Part shown: in pieces, positions 1 through 8,645 of the stretch
Position numbering within the stretch: the stretch's first letter is position 1
Layout of the letters: each line of letters starts with the position of its first letter
Source: Limobrevibacterium gyesilva
GTDB lineage: Bacteria > Pseudomonadota > Alphaproteobacteria > Acetobacterales > Acetobacteraceae
Reading direction: 5' to 3'
Assembly: GCF_025989185.1 (NCBI RefSeq)
Contig: NZ_JAPDNT010000002.1
Location: 186,001 to 250,000 of the forward strand
Length of the DNA stretch: 64,000 nt
The notes under the pieces: generated by a model
What the model was told of the DNA's origin: nothing
Databases searched by the model: none
The model's input: only the letters and a program-made list of their open reading frames with translations
Made by a program: the position numbers and the translations under genes

Positions 1-838
1 CGAGATGGGAGACGATGCCGTCCGCCGCCTGCGCCGTGAGCAGAACGGTGCCGCCCTGCGCGGCGATGGTGCCGATATTGGTCACCAGCGCTTCCACCGG
101 CTTGCCGTCGGCCCCGACCGGAGCCTGTTTGACCTGGCTGGTGACGTCGACCGAGAGCAGGCCGTCGCCGTACAGGTCGACCGTGTGGGTGGAGGCCCCG
201 GCCAGCACGACGTGGCCGAGCTTCGCTTCGATCACGCCGGCATTGACGACGCTGGGCGCGACCAGCGCCGCCAACCCCGTCTGCTTCACGGTGATCCGGC
301 CGCGGTTGACGATCTGGGCGTTCGGGCGGGCGGGAATGTCGAACGACATGTTCCCGGTCATGAACTTGTCGTTGGTGATGCCGGCCGCGGTCACCACCAG
401 GCTGTGCGCCTCGATCTGCGCGCCGTTGGCGAACACGACACCGGAGCGGTTCTCGATGATCACCTGGCCGTTGGCGGTGATGCGGCCGGCGATCTGCGAC
501 GGATTGGGCGTATTGACGCGGTTCAGGATCACTGCGCCGGCGTTGGGCTGCTGGAACGTCACGCTGTGGCTGCTGCCGACGTCGAAGCTCTGCCAGTCCA
601 CGGCGGCGCGCTGGGAGCCCTGCGTCACCAGCGTGTTGTTCGTGGTCTGGCTGATCGTGGCCGCGCCGGCGCTGACCACGCCGCCCTGCGGACGCGCGTT
701 GGGGGCCTGCGCCTGCGCCGGCATCGCCAGGACCAGCAGCACCGATGCCTGCAACGCCGTGGAGACGAGCAGCGCGGTGCGATTGCGCCTGACGGTGCCG
801 ACCAGCCTCACCCCCCGCCCTGCCCGTGCCTTCGCCAT
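1..838 (-). CDS. Two-partner secretion exoprotein TpsA (filamentous haemagglutinin-like), 5' part only
   Basis: Only the N-terminal 279 or so residues are visible; the frame stays open to the window edge. The ATG at 838 follows a strong Shine-Dalgarno (GGAGG, 8 bases upstream). A basic n-region and hydrophobic stretch end in a signal-peptidase site (MPAQAQ). A Haemagg_act/TPS domain follows, beginning near GGVVSAG, with the family's NPNL-like element (RVNTPNPSQIAGR) and many short beta-strand repeats, as expected of a beta-helix secreted across the outer membrane. It lies 35 bases downstream of its tpsB partner in the same direction, so the two are almost certainly co-expressed. The role of the missing C-terminus (adhesin, toxin or other) cannot be judged. 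Confidence 0.88.
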   Translation of the reverse strand, partial: MAKARAGRGVRLVGTVRRNRTALLVSTALQASVLLVLAMPAQAQAPNARPQGGVVSAGAATISQTTNNTLVTQGSQRAAVDWQSFDVGSSHSVTFQQPNAGAVILNRVNTPNPSQIAGRITANGQVIIENRSGVVFANGAQIEAHSLVVTAAGITNDKFMTGNMSFDIPARPNAQIVNRGRITVKQTGLAALVAPSVVNAGVIEAKLGHVVLAGASTHTVDLYGDGLLSVDVTSQVKQAPVGADGKPVEALVTNIGTIAAQGGTVLLTAQAADGIVSHL

Positions 839-873
839 ATGCCGTTCCTCCGCGCCGTTCTGGCGCCGTCGTT

Positions 874-2622
874 TCAGAAGCGGGTCAGGACCCGCCAGTA
901 GAATGCGGTGTTCGGCAGCGCCGAAATTCCGGTCGAGCTGCCGTTCGGGTAGACGGTCAGCCGTCTTACGCCTTCAAGATCGACCTCGGTGTAGGGTGTC
1001 AGCATCATGCGCACGCCGCCGCCGAACGATTGCAACCGGCGGTTGGGATCGCTCTTCTGGTTCTCCCAGGTCTCGCCCCAGTCGTAGAAACCGTAGAATT
1101 GCAGCGACACGTCCGCGCCGTAGCCCAGCAGCTGCGTGTTCACGGCCGTATTCAGCTGGAGCTCGACCGTTGCAGCCAGCGCATTGTCGCCGGTGACCTG
1201 GCCGGAATAGAAGCCACGGGTGATGCGGCTGCCGCCCAGGAAGAATTTCTCTGCCGGCGGCAGGACATTCGGGCTGACCTGTCCCGACAGGATGCCCATG
1301 AGCGCGAGGCCGGCGCCGTTCCAGGGCTGGAACAGGTTCTGGGTGCGGGTGATGTCGAAAGACGCCTTCAGGAAATCGACCCGCTCGCCCAGCCGGGCAT
1401 TCAGGGCCGCCCCGTTCGGCGATGCGCCGAACCACGGCAATCCGCGCGAGACGCGCACCGAAACCGCGTTCACGGCCGGCCGCTCGTCGCCTAGCCACAG
1501 GTCAGACAGCGCATATCCGACACCCCCGCGCACCACCCGCAGCGAATCGAAGGTGACCCGTGCCGAACTGCCGTTGACGCCGGTGTTCTGATTGACGATC
1601 GACTCCAGCGCGTCGAACGTGCCGTACAAGTTCAGCGTCTGCTGACGGGAGCGGATCAGCGGATAAGCGAGTTCACCGCCGAACACGGTGGTCTGCCCCT
1701 GATAGCCGATCGCCCGCAGGCTGCCGGACGGGTCGGAACTGCCGGCGCCGCCATACACCCGCAGCTTCAGCCCGCTGGCGCCGAGGAACACCTCCGTCGA
1801 TACCTGCCCGAACAGCTGGGTGTTGTTATAGGTGCGATACAACGACACCTGGGTGCGTTCGCCGTATTCGGTGAAGCTGTTGAAATCGACGACGCCGAGC
1901 CCCTGCTCCGGCCCGGTGAGGTTGAAGGCGCGGTTGTCCGACGTGAACAGGCCAGTCACCGGACGGCGGCTGACCTGGGCCACCAGGGTCAGGGCCCCCG
2001 GCTCGTCGGTGGACGGTTTCAGGATCGCGCGCAGGGCCACTCCCGGAACGTCCTGCGCCAGCAGCAAATAGCGCTCCAGCGTGCGCGAATCGATGACCTT
2101 CTCTTCGGTGAGCCGATTGAGGAAGCGCAGCACCTGGGTTCCGGCCGGCCCGATATCGCCGTCGAGCTTCACGTCTGCGATGCGCCCTTCCGTCACCCGG
2201 AAGCGGAGGTTGCCATTGGCATCCAGCGCCGCCGAAACGGCGGTGAGGACGAAGCCGTCGTCACGGTACCGGCGGAGGATCGCCTGGCGTGCGGCATCGA
2301 CCCTGGGGAGCGGCACGGCTTCGCCGACGAGTCCGTCGGCGAGCCGCATCAGCTCCGCGGTCGGGTACTGTGTCGCGCCTTCGATCGCGACACTGCGGAT
2401 GGTCACGGGCACTTCCGGCACCGGCCCGGCCGGCCCGGTCGGCGGCGGCACCAGCGCGCCCGGGCTTACGCTGGGCTGCTGGGGCGGCATGATGCGGGGG
2501 ATGGGCGAGCCTTCGGGCAGCAGGACCGGCCTGGGCGGCTCCTGCGCGGATGCGGGGATGGCGGCCGCGACAGTCGTCGCCAGGGCCATGACAGGCCAAA
2601 GCGCCTGCATCCGCGAGAACAT
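874..2622 (-). CDS. TpsB outer-membrane transporter (ShlB/FhaC/HecB family)
   Basis: This is the outer-membrane pore that secretes the adjacent TpsA. After a signal peptide (LATTVAAAIPASAQ) comes a Pro-rich linker. A POTRA domain follows (starts around VTIRSVAIEG; the RYRDDGFVLTAV segment is typical of POTRA_2). The remainder is a 16-strand-type beta-barrel of the ShlB family ending in Phe (WRVLTRF), the usual outer-membrane C-terminal signature. At about 580 residues it is full length. The start is uncertain: the ATG at 2622 gives a clean signal peptide, while an in-frame GTG at 2682 would add 20 residues. The promoter must lie in the 2.6-3.1 kb intergenic region it shares with the divergent kinase gene. 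Confidence 0.9.
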   Translation of the reverse strand: MFSRMQALWPVMALATTVAAAIPASAQEPPRPVLLPEGSPIPRIMPPQQPSVSPGALVPPPTGPAGPVPEVPVTIRSVAIEGATQYPTAELMRLADGLVGEAVPLPRVDAARQAILRRYRDDGFVLTAVSAALDANGNLRFRVTEGRIADVKLDGDIGPAGTQVLRFLNRLTEEKVIDSRTLERYLLLAQDVPGVALRAILKPSTDEPGALTLVAQVSRRPVTGLFTSDNRAFNLTGPEQGLGVVDFNSFTEYGERTQVSLYRTYNNTQLFGQVSTEVFLGASGLKLRVYGGAGSSDPSGSLRAIGYQGQTTVFGGELAYPLIRSRQQTLNLYGTFDALESIVNQNTGVNGSSARVTFDSLRVVRGGVGYALSDLWLGDERPAVNAVSVRVSRGLPWFGASPNGAALNARLGERVDFLKASFDITRTQNLFQPWNGAGLALMGILSGQVSPNVLPPAEKFFLGGSRITRGFYSGQVTGDNALAATVELQLNTAVNTQLLGYGADVSLQFYGFYDWGETWENQKSDPNRRLQSFGGGVRMMLTPYTEVDLEGVRRLTVYPNGSSTGISALPNTAFYWRVLTRF

Positions 2623-3118
2623 GACGTGCCAGGCGGGACGCTGGCTTCGTTCCTTCCGACAACGCACGAATTCTGCCCCCACCCGGCCGTCTACCGATGC
2701 CGAGCGTGGCCTGCCCGCCTCCGGAAGTCAATGCATCTGCACAACAACGAAAGCCGGCAAATGATGTCTTCCGGCAAAATTTTGTAAAATTCCTGCAGTG
2801 CGAATATAGACGAAGGGTGCATTACTTCGCCGTATCGGACAATACCCAGACAACGCTGGGGAGATCCGTGCCGTCACCATCGCGTGCCCAGGCAATGCCC
2901 GCCGGCCGCAAGCATCATCACGTCTCCAATAACATCGCCGCCGCGGCCGGAACCACGGAATGTCGTTTGCCGTCGGGCGAATTGCACCGCCGGTCTTCAC
3001 GACCCGGCCGGCCGACATGCCAGGCGCCGATCCGGTGGGCCGTCATCGATCCTGTGCATTTCTCTGTCGCCGCGGGCAGTCTATAAGACCGTTCCGGCGC
3101 GCACTCAAAGGATACGTC
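2623..3118. promoter_or_regulatory. Divergent intergenic region between tpsB and the Ser/Thr kinase gene
   Basis: No convincing gene is found here; the short ORFs have no family features or ribosome sites. The segment around 2755-2830 is noticeably AT-rich compared with its surroundings. It holds a plausible sigma-70 promoter reading toward the kinase: TTGTAA at 2782-2787, a 17-base spacer and TATAGA at 2805-2810, each matching consensus at four of six positions. The small palindrome CAAAATTTTG lies just upstream, overlapping the -35. If this promoter is used, the kinase mRNA has a leader of about 300 bases. The tpsBA promoter should also be here but I cannot place it. Confidence 0.3.
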
Positions 3119-5212
3119 ATGGAGGAGTCGAAGCTCGGCAAGTACGAGCTCCGCGGTACACTCGGCCGCGGCGCGATGGGGACCGTCTACGAAGGCTGGG
3201 ACCCCATGATCTCGCGCAAGGTGGCGATCAAGACCGTGCGCCTGCCCGATGCCGCGGATCCGGAGGCGCAGGAGGAGCTTGCCCGCTTCAAGCGGGAGGC
3301 TCAGGCCGCCGGCCGGCTGAACCATCCGAACATCGTCGGCGTGTTCGACTACGGCGAAACCGCTGAGCTCGCCTACATCGTCATGGAGTTCATCGACGGC
3401 CAGTCGCTGAAGGGCGTGCTGGACAAGCAGGAGCGCTTCGCCCCGACCGAGATCGTCCGGGTGATGGAACAACTGCTCGCCGGCCTGCAGTTCAGCCACG
3501 AGCGCGGCGTGGTCCATCGCGACATCAAGCCCGCCAACGTGATGATCACCAGCGGCGGCCAGGTGAAGATCGCCGATTTCGGCATCGCCCGGATCGAGAG
3601 CAGCAGCATGACGCAGGCCGGGACCGTGCTGGGCACGCCTGCCTACATGTCGCCCGAGCAGTTCATGGGCCAGACCGTCGACGCCCGGACCGACATCTAT
3701 TCCTCCGGGGTTCTGCTGTACCAGCTGCTGACCGGCGAACGCCCGTTCGAGGGCAGCATGTCGGCGATCATGCACAAGGCGCTGAACACGGAGCCGCCCC
3801 GCCCGTCCGATCTTTCGGTCACCGCGCCATCGGCGCTGGATGCCGTTGTGGCAAAGGCGATGGCCAAGCGCCCGGAGCAACGCTACGCCGACGCCGAGGC
3901 CTTCGCGCGGGCGCTGCGCGCGGCATTCGAGCAGCCCGCGAGCACTGCCTCCGCCGACGATACCGATGCCACCATGGTCAGGCCGACGGGGGTTCAGCAG
4001 ACGGGCCCGGCGCCAGCGCCTGCCTCTCCGCCGGCCAGGCCGGCCGCCCCTGCAACGCCCGGCGGCAGCCGGCTGCCGCTGATCGCCGGCGGCGGCGTGA
4101 TCGGCCTGGCGCTGCTGGGCGGCGTCGGCTGGTACCTGTTGCAACCTGGCACGATGCCGGAGCAGCAGGTGCAGGCCACTCCCCCCGCGGTTCCTGCACC
4201 GCCGGCGCCGCCCCCCGCGCCACCCGCGCCGACGCCGGCGCCGCAGCCGGCACCTGTCCCGACACCGACACAGGTGCCCGCACCTCAGCCGACGCCGACA
4301 CCGACGCCCGCACCGGCACCACCGCCTGCTCCGGCGCCAGCCCCGATACCTGTGCCGTCACCGCCGGTTCCATCCCCGCCGGCGCCGCCGCCCATGCCGC
4401 AACCCGTGCCGGCGCCCGCGCCTGTTCCACCCGCACCACTCCAACCGGTGCCGCCCCCTCCCGTGCCGCCTGCGCCGGTGCAGCAATTCTCCCTGGCGTC
4501 GCTGCGGGCGGCCGTTCGCAATGTCGCCTGCACGATCGCCACACCGCACTTGCCCGATCCTGGCCGCATCCTGCTCGACGGGCTGAGCGGCGGCGGCGCG
4601 CCGGAAGCAGCGCTGCGCCGCGCCATCGCGGAGGCGGCCCCGGCAACGGCACTGACCTGGCGGGTCAAGACGTTCGATGGCCCGTACTGCCCCGCATTGG
4701 ACGTGCTGCGACCGATCGCCGACAACGACGGCCACCCCGGCGCCACGCTGGCCCTGGCATTGAAGGGCAACGTCAGCCGGCTGCACCGCAACGACAAGAT
4801 CGTGCTGCAGTTCACCATGCCGGATTTCCCCGCCTACCTGCAGGTCGACTACCTTTCCAGCGACGGCTCCATGACGCATCTGGTGGCCGATGACGGGGCG
4901 TCCGTGCGGGTCATGACCGGCAATGGCTGGAAGGTGATGGGTCCGTCGCGGGTCTACCGGCCCGGCGCCTCCGCGGTCATCGGCGAGCCCGACCCGAAAA
5001 CCGGCGACGGCAGCTGGGCGGTGGACGAACCGTTCGGCACCGACATGATCGTCGCCATCGCGTCTTCGGCACCGCTGTTCTCGACGGTGCGGCCGGCGGA
5101 CGATACCGGCGCCACCTATTTCCGCGACCTGAAGGCGGCACTGGAGCAGGCGCAGGCGCGTGGCGTTCGTCTGGCCGGCCAGGCCATGCTGCTGGAAACC
5201 GCGGCCAAATAG
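3119..5212 (+). CDS. ppkA: Membrane Ser/Thr protein kinase of the T6SS (PpkA-type) with DUF4384-like C-terminus
   Basis: This is a 697-residue Hanks-type kinase. It has a Gly loop (LGRGAMGTVYEG, near residue 15), the VAIK lysine (38), HRDIKPAN (133-140), DFG (153-155) and the activation-segment PAYMSPE. After the kinase come a motif DDTDATMVRP (280-289), one membrane segment (about 319-341), a long Pro/Ala-rich linker (about 350-475) and a C-terminal domain resembling DUF4384 (LHRNDKIVLQF onward), probably periplasmic. Threonine kinases of this kind activate T6SSs in Pseudomonas and Agrobacterium (PpkA). The FHA and PP2C partners are encoded at 25356 and 34285, so I infer the same role. The ATG at 3119 is chosen because the Gly-loop domain begins at once; an upstream in-frame ATG at 2960 would add a non-homologous stretch. 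Confidence 0.9.
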   Translation: MEESKLGKYELRGTLGRGAMGTVYEGWDPMISRKVAIKTVRLPDAADPEAQEELARFKREAQAAGRLNHPNIVGVFDYGETAELAYIVMEFIDGQSLKGVLDKQERFAPTEIVRVMEQLLAGLQFSHERGVVHRDIKPANVMITSGGQVKIADFGIARIESSSMTQAGTVLGTPAYMSPEQFMGQTVDARTDIYSSGVLLYQLLTGERPFEGSMSAIMHKALNTEPPRPSDLSVTAPSALDAVVAKAMAKRPEQRYADAEAFARALRAAFEQPASTASADDTDATMVRPTGVQQTGPAPAPASPPARPAAPATPGGSRLPLIAGGGVIGLALLGGVGWYLLQPGTMPEQQVQATPPAVPAPPAPPPAPPAPTPAPQPAPVPTPTQVPAPQPTPTPTPAPAPPPAPAPAPIPVPSPPVPSPPAPPPMPQPVPAPAPVPPAPLQPVPPPPVPPAPVQQFSLASLRAAVRNVACTIATPHLPDPGRILLDGLSGGGAPEAALRRAIAEAAPATALTWRVKTFDGPYCPALDVLRPIADNDGHPGATLALALKGNVSRLHRNDKIVLQFTMPDFPAYLQVDYLSSDGSMTHLVADDGASVRVMTGNGWKVMGPSRVYRPGASAVIGEPDPKTGDGSWAVDEPFGTDMIVAIASSAPLFSTVRPADDTGATYFRDLKAALEQAQARGVRLAGQAMLLETAAK

Positions 5213-5228
5213 GAGCCGGCGTCTGTGG

Positions 5229-6371
5229 CTATCGCGCCGGGGCGCCGCGCGCCTTGGCCGGTGGCGGCGACGCCGGCAGCGAGGCAGGGGCCGGTGCCGA
5301 CGCCGCTTCGACGGGCGGCGGAACGCTGGTGCCGTCGCGCAGCCAGCCGGCCGGCATCCCCAGCAGAAACGTCGCCTGCAGCCGGTTCACTGCCCCCACA
5401 GGGAGGCCCAGCGTCCCCGGGTCGAAGAAGCGGCGGTCCGGCGTGTGCATCAGGTACGCCTGCATCTCGTTGATCATCAGATCTTCCTGAGACGGGTCGT
5501 AGTCCTCGTGCGCGAGATAGCGGATGAACGCGGCGCGCTCCGCCTCGGTCAGCACGCCGCTCCAGAACGCCCTGGCATAGGCGGCATAGGCGGGATTGCT
5601 GAAATACTCACCGTGCGACAGCTCGTGATGCAGGATGGTCGCGCGCGCACCGAGATCCACGAACGGGTCCGCGCCCGCGCGCGGAATGGAGATGATGCCT
5701 CCCAGCGCGCCCGGCTGCAGATAGCCTTCCTGCGCCAGCAACAGGCGCAGCATCTGTTCCTGCGGCGTCAGCGCCACGCGATCGCGCTCGGCGAGCGCGA
5801 AGAAGCGCGCCAGCGCCGCCGCGCTGTAGTCGTGGCCGTAGTAATATGTCTCCGGTCGGTCGCCATGCGCGCGTATCGCGGCGTCCAGTTCGGTGTCGTC
5901 CAGCAGCCGGTCGCGCGGCAGGCCGGCCTTCTCCACCAGGGCCGCCACGCGATTGAGCATGCGCCCCTGCTCGGACAGGTCGGCGAAGTCCAGCACAAGA
6001 ATGCGCGGGTTGGGGCGGAAGCGGAAGATCACCAGCCCGCCGTCACGGTTCTCCAGGATCTCCGCTTCCGAAGCGTCGCGAATGGCGAATGCGGGCGCGC
6101 CCGCTCGGGGACCGGGCTGCGGCAGCGGTGGAACGACCGCCACCTGGCCCGGCGGCGAAAGTCCCGCCGGCTGGGGACGCAGGGCCAGCCACGCGCCGCC
6201 GAGGGCCACTGCCAGCGCCACGGCGGCGGCAATGCCACCCCAAACTCGGCCACGCCGCCGGACCGGTGTTACATGCCCGGGCGCGGGGCGGACCTTGGCA
6301 CGCAGAACGATCGTCGAATCCGTATCGTCGCGATCAGCATCTCCAGGACCCGCATTGTCGCGCCTGGGCAT
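5229..6371 (-). CDS. Membrane-anchored HExxH metallopeptidase-like protein, T6SS-associated
   Basis: I do not recognise a named family. In 380 residues it has a short acidic, Thr-containing cytoplasmic tail (DDTDSTIVLR, 15-24), one transmembrane segment (about 43-65), a Pro-rich linker and a globular domain from about 95. That domain carries HHELSHGEYF (248-257), which contains the zinc-protease signature HExxH (H249, E250, H253). About 49 residues on comes NEMQAYLMH with E302, placed like the third ligand of gluzincin-type peptidases. By topology the domain would be periplasmic. The gene is last in the minus-strand tss operon, 38 bases after the ompA-like gene, and converges on the kinase gene. 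The tail motif matches those of the kinase and TssL, suggesting it is phosphorylated. Substrate and activity are unknown. Confidence 0.75.
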   Translation of the reverse strand: MPRRDNAGPGDADRDDTDSTIVLRAKVRPAPGHVTPVRRRGRVWGGIAAAVALAVALGGAWLALRPQPAGLSPPGQVAVVPPLPQPGPRAGAPAFAIRDASEAEILENRDGGLVIFRFRPNPRILVLDFADLSEQGRMLNRVAALVEKAGLPRDRLLDDTELDAAIRAHGDRPETYYYGHDYSAAALARFFALAERDRVALTPQEQMLRLLLAQEGYLQPGALGGIISIPRAGADPFVDLGARATILHHELSHGEYFSNPAYAAYARAFWSGVLTEAERAAFIRYLAHEDYDPSQEDLMINEMQAYLMHTPDRRFFDPGTLGLPVGAVNRLQATFLLGMPAGWLRDGTSVPPPVEAASAPAPASLPASPPPAKARGAPAR

Positions 6372-6409
6372 CTCGCCCGGCCCCGGCGGGTCCTATGACG
6401 CCGCGCCGG

Positions 6410-7018
6410 TCATGTGCCGATATTGATCACCTGCACCCGGCGGTTGCGCGGCTCGGGGGTCTGCGGCGGGGTCGCGACCAGCAGCGCGGTGTCGCCCATT
6501 CCGACCGTCTCCAGCCGTGCCGCGCCGACGCCGAACCTGCTCTCGAGGTATTGCGCAACCGCGGCGGCGCGTGCGTCCGACAGCGTCTTGTTCAGTTCCG
6601 GCGTGCCCACGGTATCGGTGTGACCTTCGATCCGGAAGCGGTATGCGGCCAGGGCCGGGCTGGTGAGGGCGCGGCCCAGCTCGTCCAGCGTGTGCATCGC
6701 CTGCGGCGTCAGCTCGGACGAGCCGGTGCGGAACTGCACCGTCAGGTTCACCGACGGCGGCTTGGCCTGCATCGCCTGGGCGGCGGGCTTCGCCTGCGCC
6801 GGGGCACCGGCTGCGGCCGGCTGGGTGTTGGCATCCGGCGCCGGTGCCGCCGGCGCTCCGGGAGAAACCGGGCGGATGCCGCGCGTGCCGCTGCTCAGCG
6901 GCCCTGACGGCTTCAGCGACTTGATGATCTGGTCGGCACTCGGGCCCTGTTGTGCGTACGACGGGGAGCCGAAACAAAGCAAAGTCGCAGCCGCGGCGAC
7001 GAAGAACGACCAGCGCAT
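6410..7018 (-). CDS. OmpA-family peptidoglycan-binding protein of the T6SS operon
   Basis: This is a 202-residue exported protein. A Sec signal peptide (hydrophobic core then PSYAQ) is followed by a Pro/Ala-rich linker (about 45-85) and a C-terminal OmpA domain. The domain carries the typical EGHTDTVGTPELNKTLSDAR segment and a closing NRRVQVI. Such domains hold a complex to the cell wall by binding meso-diaminopimelate. The start at 7018 is fixed by an AGGGAGG ribosome site just upstream; an earlier in-frame start would block the signal peptide. It follows the methyltransferase gene by 112 bases. TssL in this system also carries an OmpA domain, so there are two wall anchors; this one is soluble or outer-membrane associated. 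Confidence 0.87.
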   Translation of the reverse strand: MRWSFFVAAAATLLCFGSPSYAQQGPSADQIIKSLKPSGPLSSGTRGIRPVSPGAPAAPAPDANTQPAAAGAPAQAKPAAQAMQAKPPSVNLTVQFRTGSSELTPQAMHTLDELGRALTSPALAAYRFRIEGHTDTVGTPELNKTLSDARAAAVAQYLESRFGVGAARLETVGMGDTALLVATPPQTPEPRNRRVQVINIGT

Positions 7019-7130
7019 GACCAAACCTCCCTGCTCCCGGGGGTGACCGGGACATAGCATGTGTCATAGCACGACCTCGCCGCCCCGCTCCAGAGGCTCG
7101 CGTGTCGTAACAATCCAACCCGGTCCGGCA

Positions 7131-8645
7131 TCAGATGGCGCCAGCCGAGCGCCAGATCGGCGCACGCTGCTCGATCGATTGCGCAATCGCGCCACGGAGC
7201 TTGTCCTGCTCCTGCGCATCGAGCATCGGGCCCAGCGCGAGCGTCAGCTCGGCCGGATCGAGCGCCGCGTCGCCGGCGGCAAGCTGGCGGTCGAGTACGT
7301 AGAGATCGAGCAGCGGACAGCGCAGGCCGGCACCCAGGCGGGCGCTGGCCATCGCGCCCGCCAGACCGATCTTGTCCACCGTGACGAGTCTTCGCGCGGT
7401 GACGGCATTGAAGCGCTGCGCCGCCGCCGCCACACTCGCCCCCGGGCGCGCAACGATCGCGGCCTGGTCGGTGCCGACAAGCATGGCGATCAGCTCGGCG
7501 GGATTCTCGGCTGCGCCGGTACGCCCTGGCAGCGCCATCAACTCGGCAACGCTGCGCGGCGCTTGCGCGAGCGCATCGGCCACGGCGCCATAGTACTCGC
7601 GGCCAAGCTCGGCCTTCCCCGCCGGCATTTCCAACTCGAAACGGAAATCCGCCCGTGGCACCGTCAGCGCCAACACGACCCGCCGCAGCACCGCATCGCG
7701 CGCGGTGGCATCGATGCGGCGTGCGCCGCGCACGAACACGTCGTGGCGCAGCCCGCGCTCGAGGCAGGTGTCCTTGATCAGCTCGCGCATCACCGGATCG
7801 TCGAACCGGTCGGCGACGGCGCGCTGCTCCTCGGTGAGCGTCAGCGCATTGAAGTTCTCGGGCAGCTGGGCCGAGGCCACCCAGTCGAGCTTGGCGCCGC
7901 GCATCGCTGCCGCCACGTCGGCGTGGAAGCAGGGACTCCAGGACTCGTTCATGTATTCATGCGCAAGATATTCGACCGGCGAGCGCTTCAGCTGCTCGAT
8001 CAGCCCCTGCACGAACGGCGAATTGCGCAAGTGCCGCGCCTGGGCGTCGTTCAGTGCTTCGAGCACCTGCATGCCCGCGATCGCCTGCCGGTCGCTGCGC
8101 CCGGCCATGCGCAGCCCGGCCTCGCGCACCAGGCGCTGCATGCCGATCACGCCCTGCCAGCCTGGCAGCGCGTTGTAGCTGACATGCACGAGCCCGCCCG
8201 GGCGGACCTTGGCGCGCAGCACGCGGACAATGCCGTCGCGCACGGACTGGGGCACCCAGCTCCAGACGCCGTGCAGGCTGACCACATCGGCGTCGGGAAT
8301 GGCGGAAATGGCAGGGTCCTCGGCGAGCGTCGCCAGGTCCGCCTCGAGGAAGGTGATGTTGGCGAGCCCGGCCTCGTTGGCCAGCGCGCGCGCCGCGGCG
8401 ATATGCGCGGGATTGAAGTCGACGGCGGTGACGCGCCAGCCGGGATTGCTCGCCGCCAGCACCATTGCGCCATAGCCCAGGCCGCAGCCGAGCTCGATAT
8501 AGGACAGGTCGTCGAACCGGTCCGGCACATCGCAGGCCACGCCGCCCATCAGGCAGGCGACCGCGAGCTGCGCGGGCGATTGCTGCTTGTAGTAGCCGGG
8601 CATGTACTCGATGTCGGTTACATAGCCACTGCCCCAGCCGGTCAT
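7131..8645 (-). CDS. SAM-dependent methyltransferase with methyltransferase-regulatory domain, in the tss operon
   Basis: This is a 504-residue class I methyltransferase. The SAM-binding glycine motif ELGCGLGYG is at 51-59, followed by the acidic strand end AVDFNPAHI and the motif-II region. The long C-terminal half resembles the MethyTransf_Reg (PF10119) architecture, in which a catalytic domain is followed by helical middle and C-terminal domains; Rickettsia protein-lysine methyltransferases acting on outer-membrane proteins have, to my knowledge, a similar layout. Its ATG overlaps the tssG stop (ATGA at 8642-8645), so it is translationally coupled to the T6SS. It is not a standard T6SS component. 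A role in methylating a T6SS or surface protein is inference only. Confidence 0.82.
   Translation of the reverse strand: MTGWGSGYVTDIEYMPGYYKQQSPAQLAVACLMGGVACDVPDRFDDLSYIELGCGLGYGAMVLAASNPGWRVTAVDFNPAHIAAARALANEAGLANITFLEADLATLAEDPAISAIPDADVVSLHGVWSWVPQSVRDGIVRVLRAKVRPGGLVHVSYNALPGWQGVIGMQRLVREAGLRMAGRSDRQAIAGMQVLEALNDAQARHLRNSPFVQGLIEQLKRSPVEYLAHEYMNESWSPCFHADVAAAMRGAKLDWVASAQLPENFNALTLTEEQRAVADRFDDPVMRELIKDTCLERGLRHDVFVRGARRIDATARDAVLRRVVLALTVPRADFRFELEMPAGKAELGREYYGAVADALAQAPRSVAELMALPGRTGAAENPAELIAMLVGTDQAAIVARPGASVAAAAQRFNAVTARRLVTVDKIGLAGAMASARLGAGLRCPLLDLYVLDRQLAAGDAALDPAELTLALGPMLDAQEQDKLRGAIAQSIEQRAPIWRSAGAI

Noticed and set aside
5-1196. Long plus-strand ORFs at the left edge
   Set aside because: They are antisense to tpsA and tpsB, have no domain features and reflect the high GC content; the minus-strand frame has a ribosome site, a signal peptide and the TPS domain.
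2697-3086. Short ORFs on both strands between tpsB and the kinase
   Set aside because: No ribosome site, motif or signal; the region is better explained as a divergent promoter.
4177-4480. Tandem repeat array in the kinase gene
   Set aside because: The repetition reflects a Pro/Ala-rich coding linker with codon bias, not a discrete repeat element.
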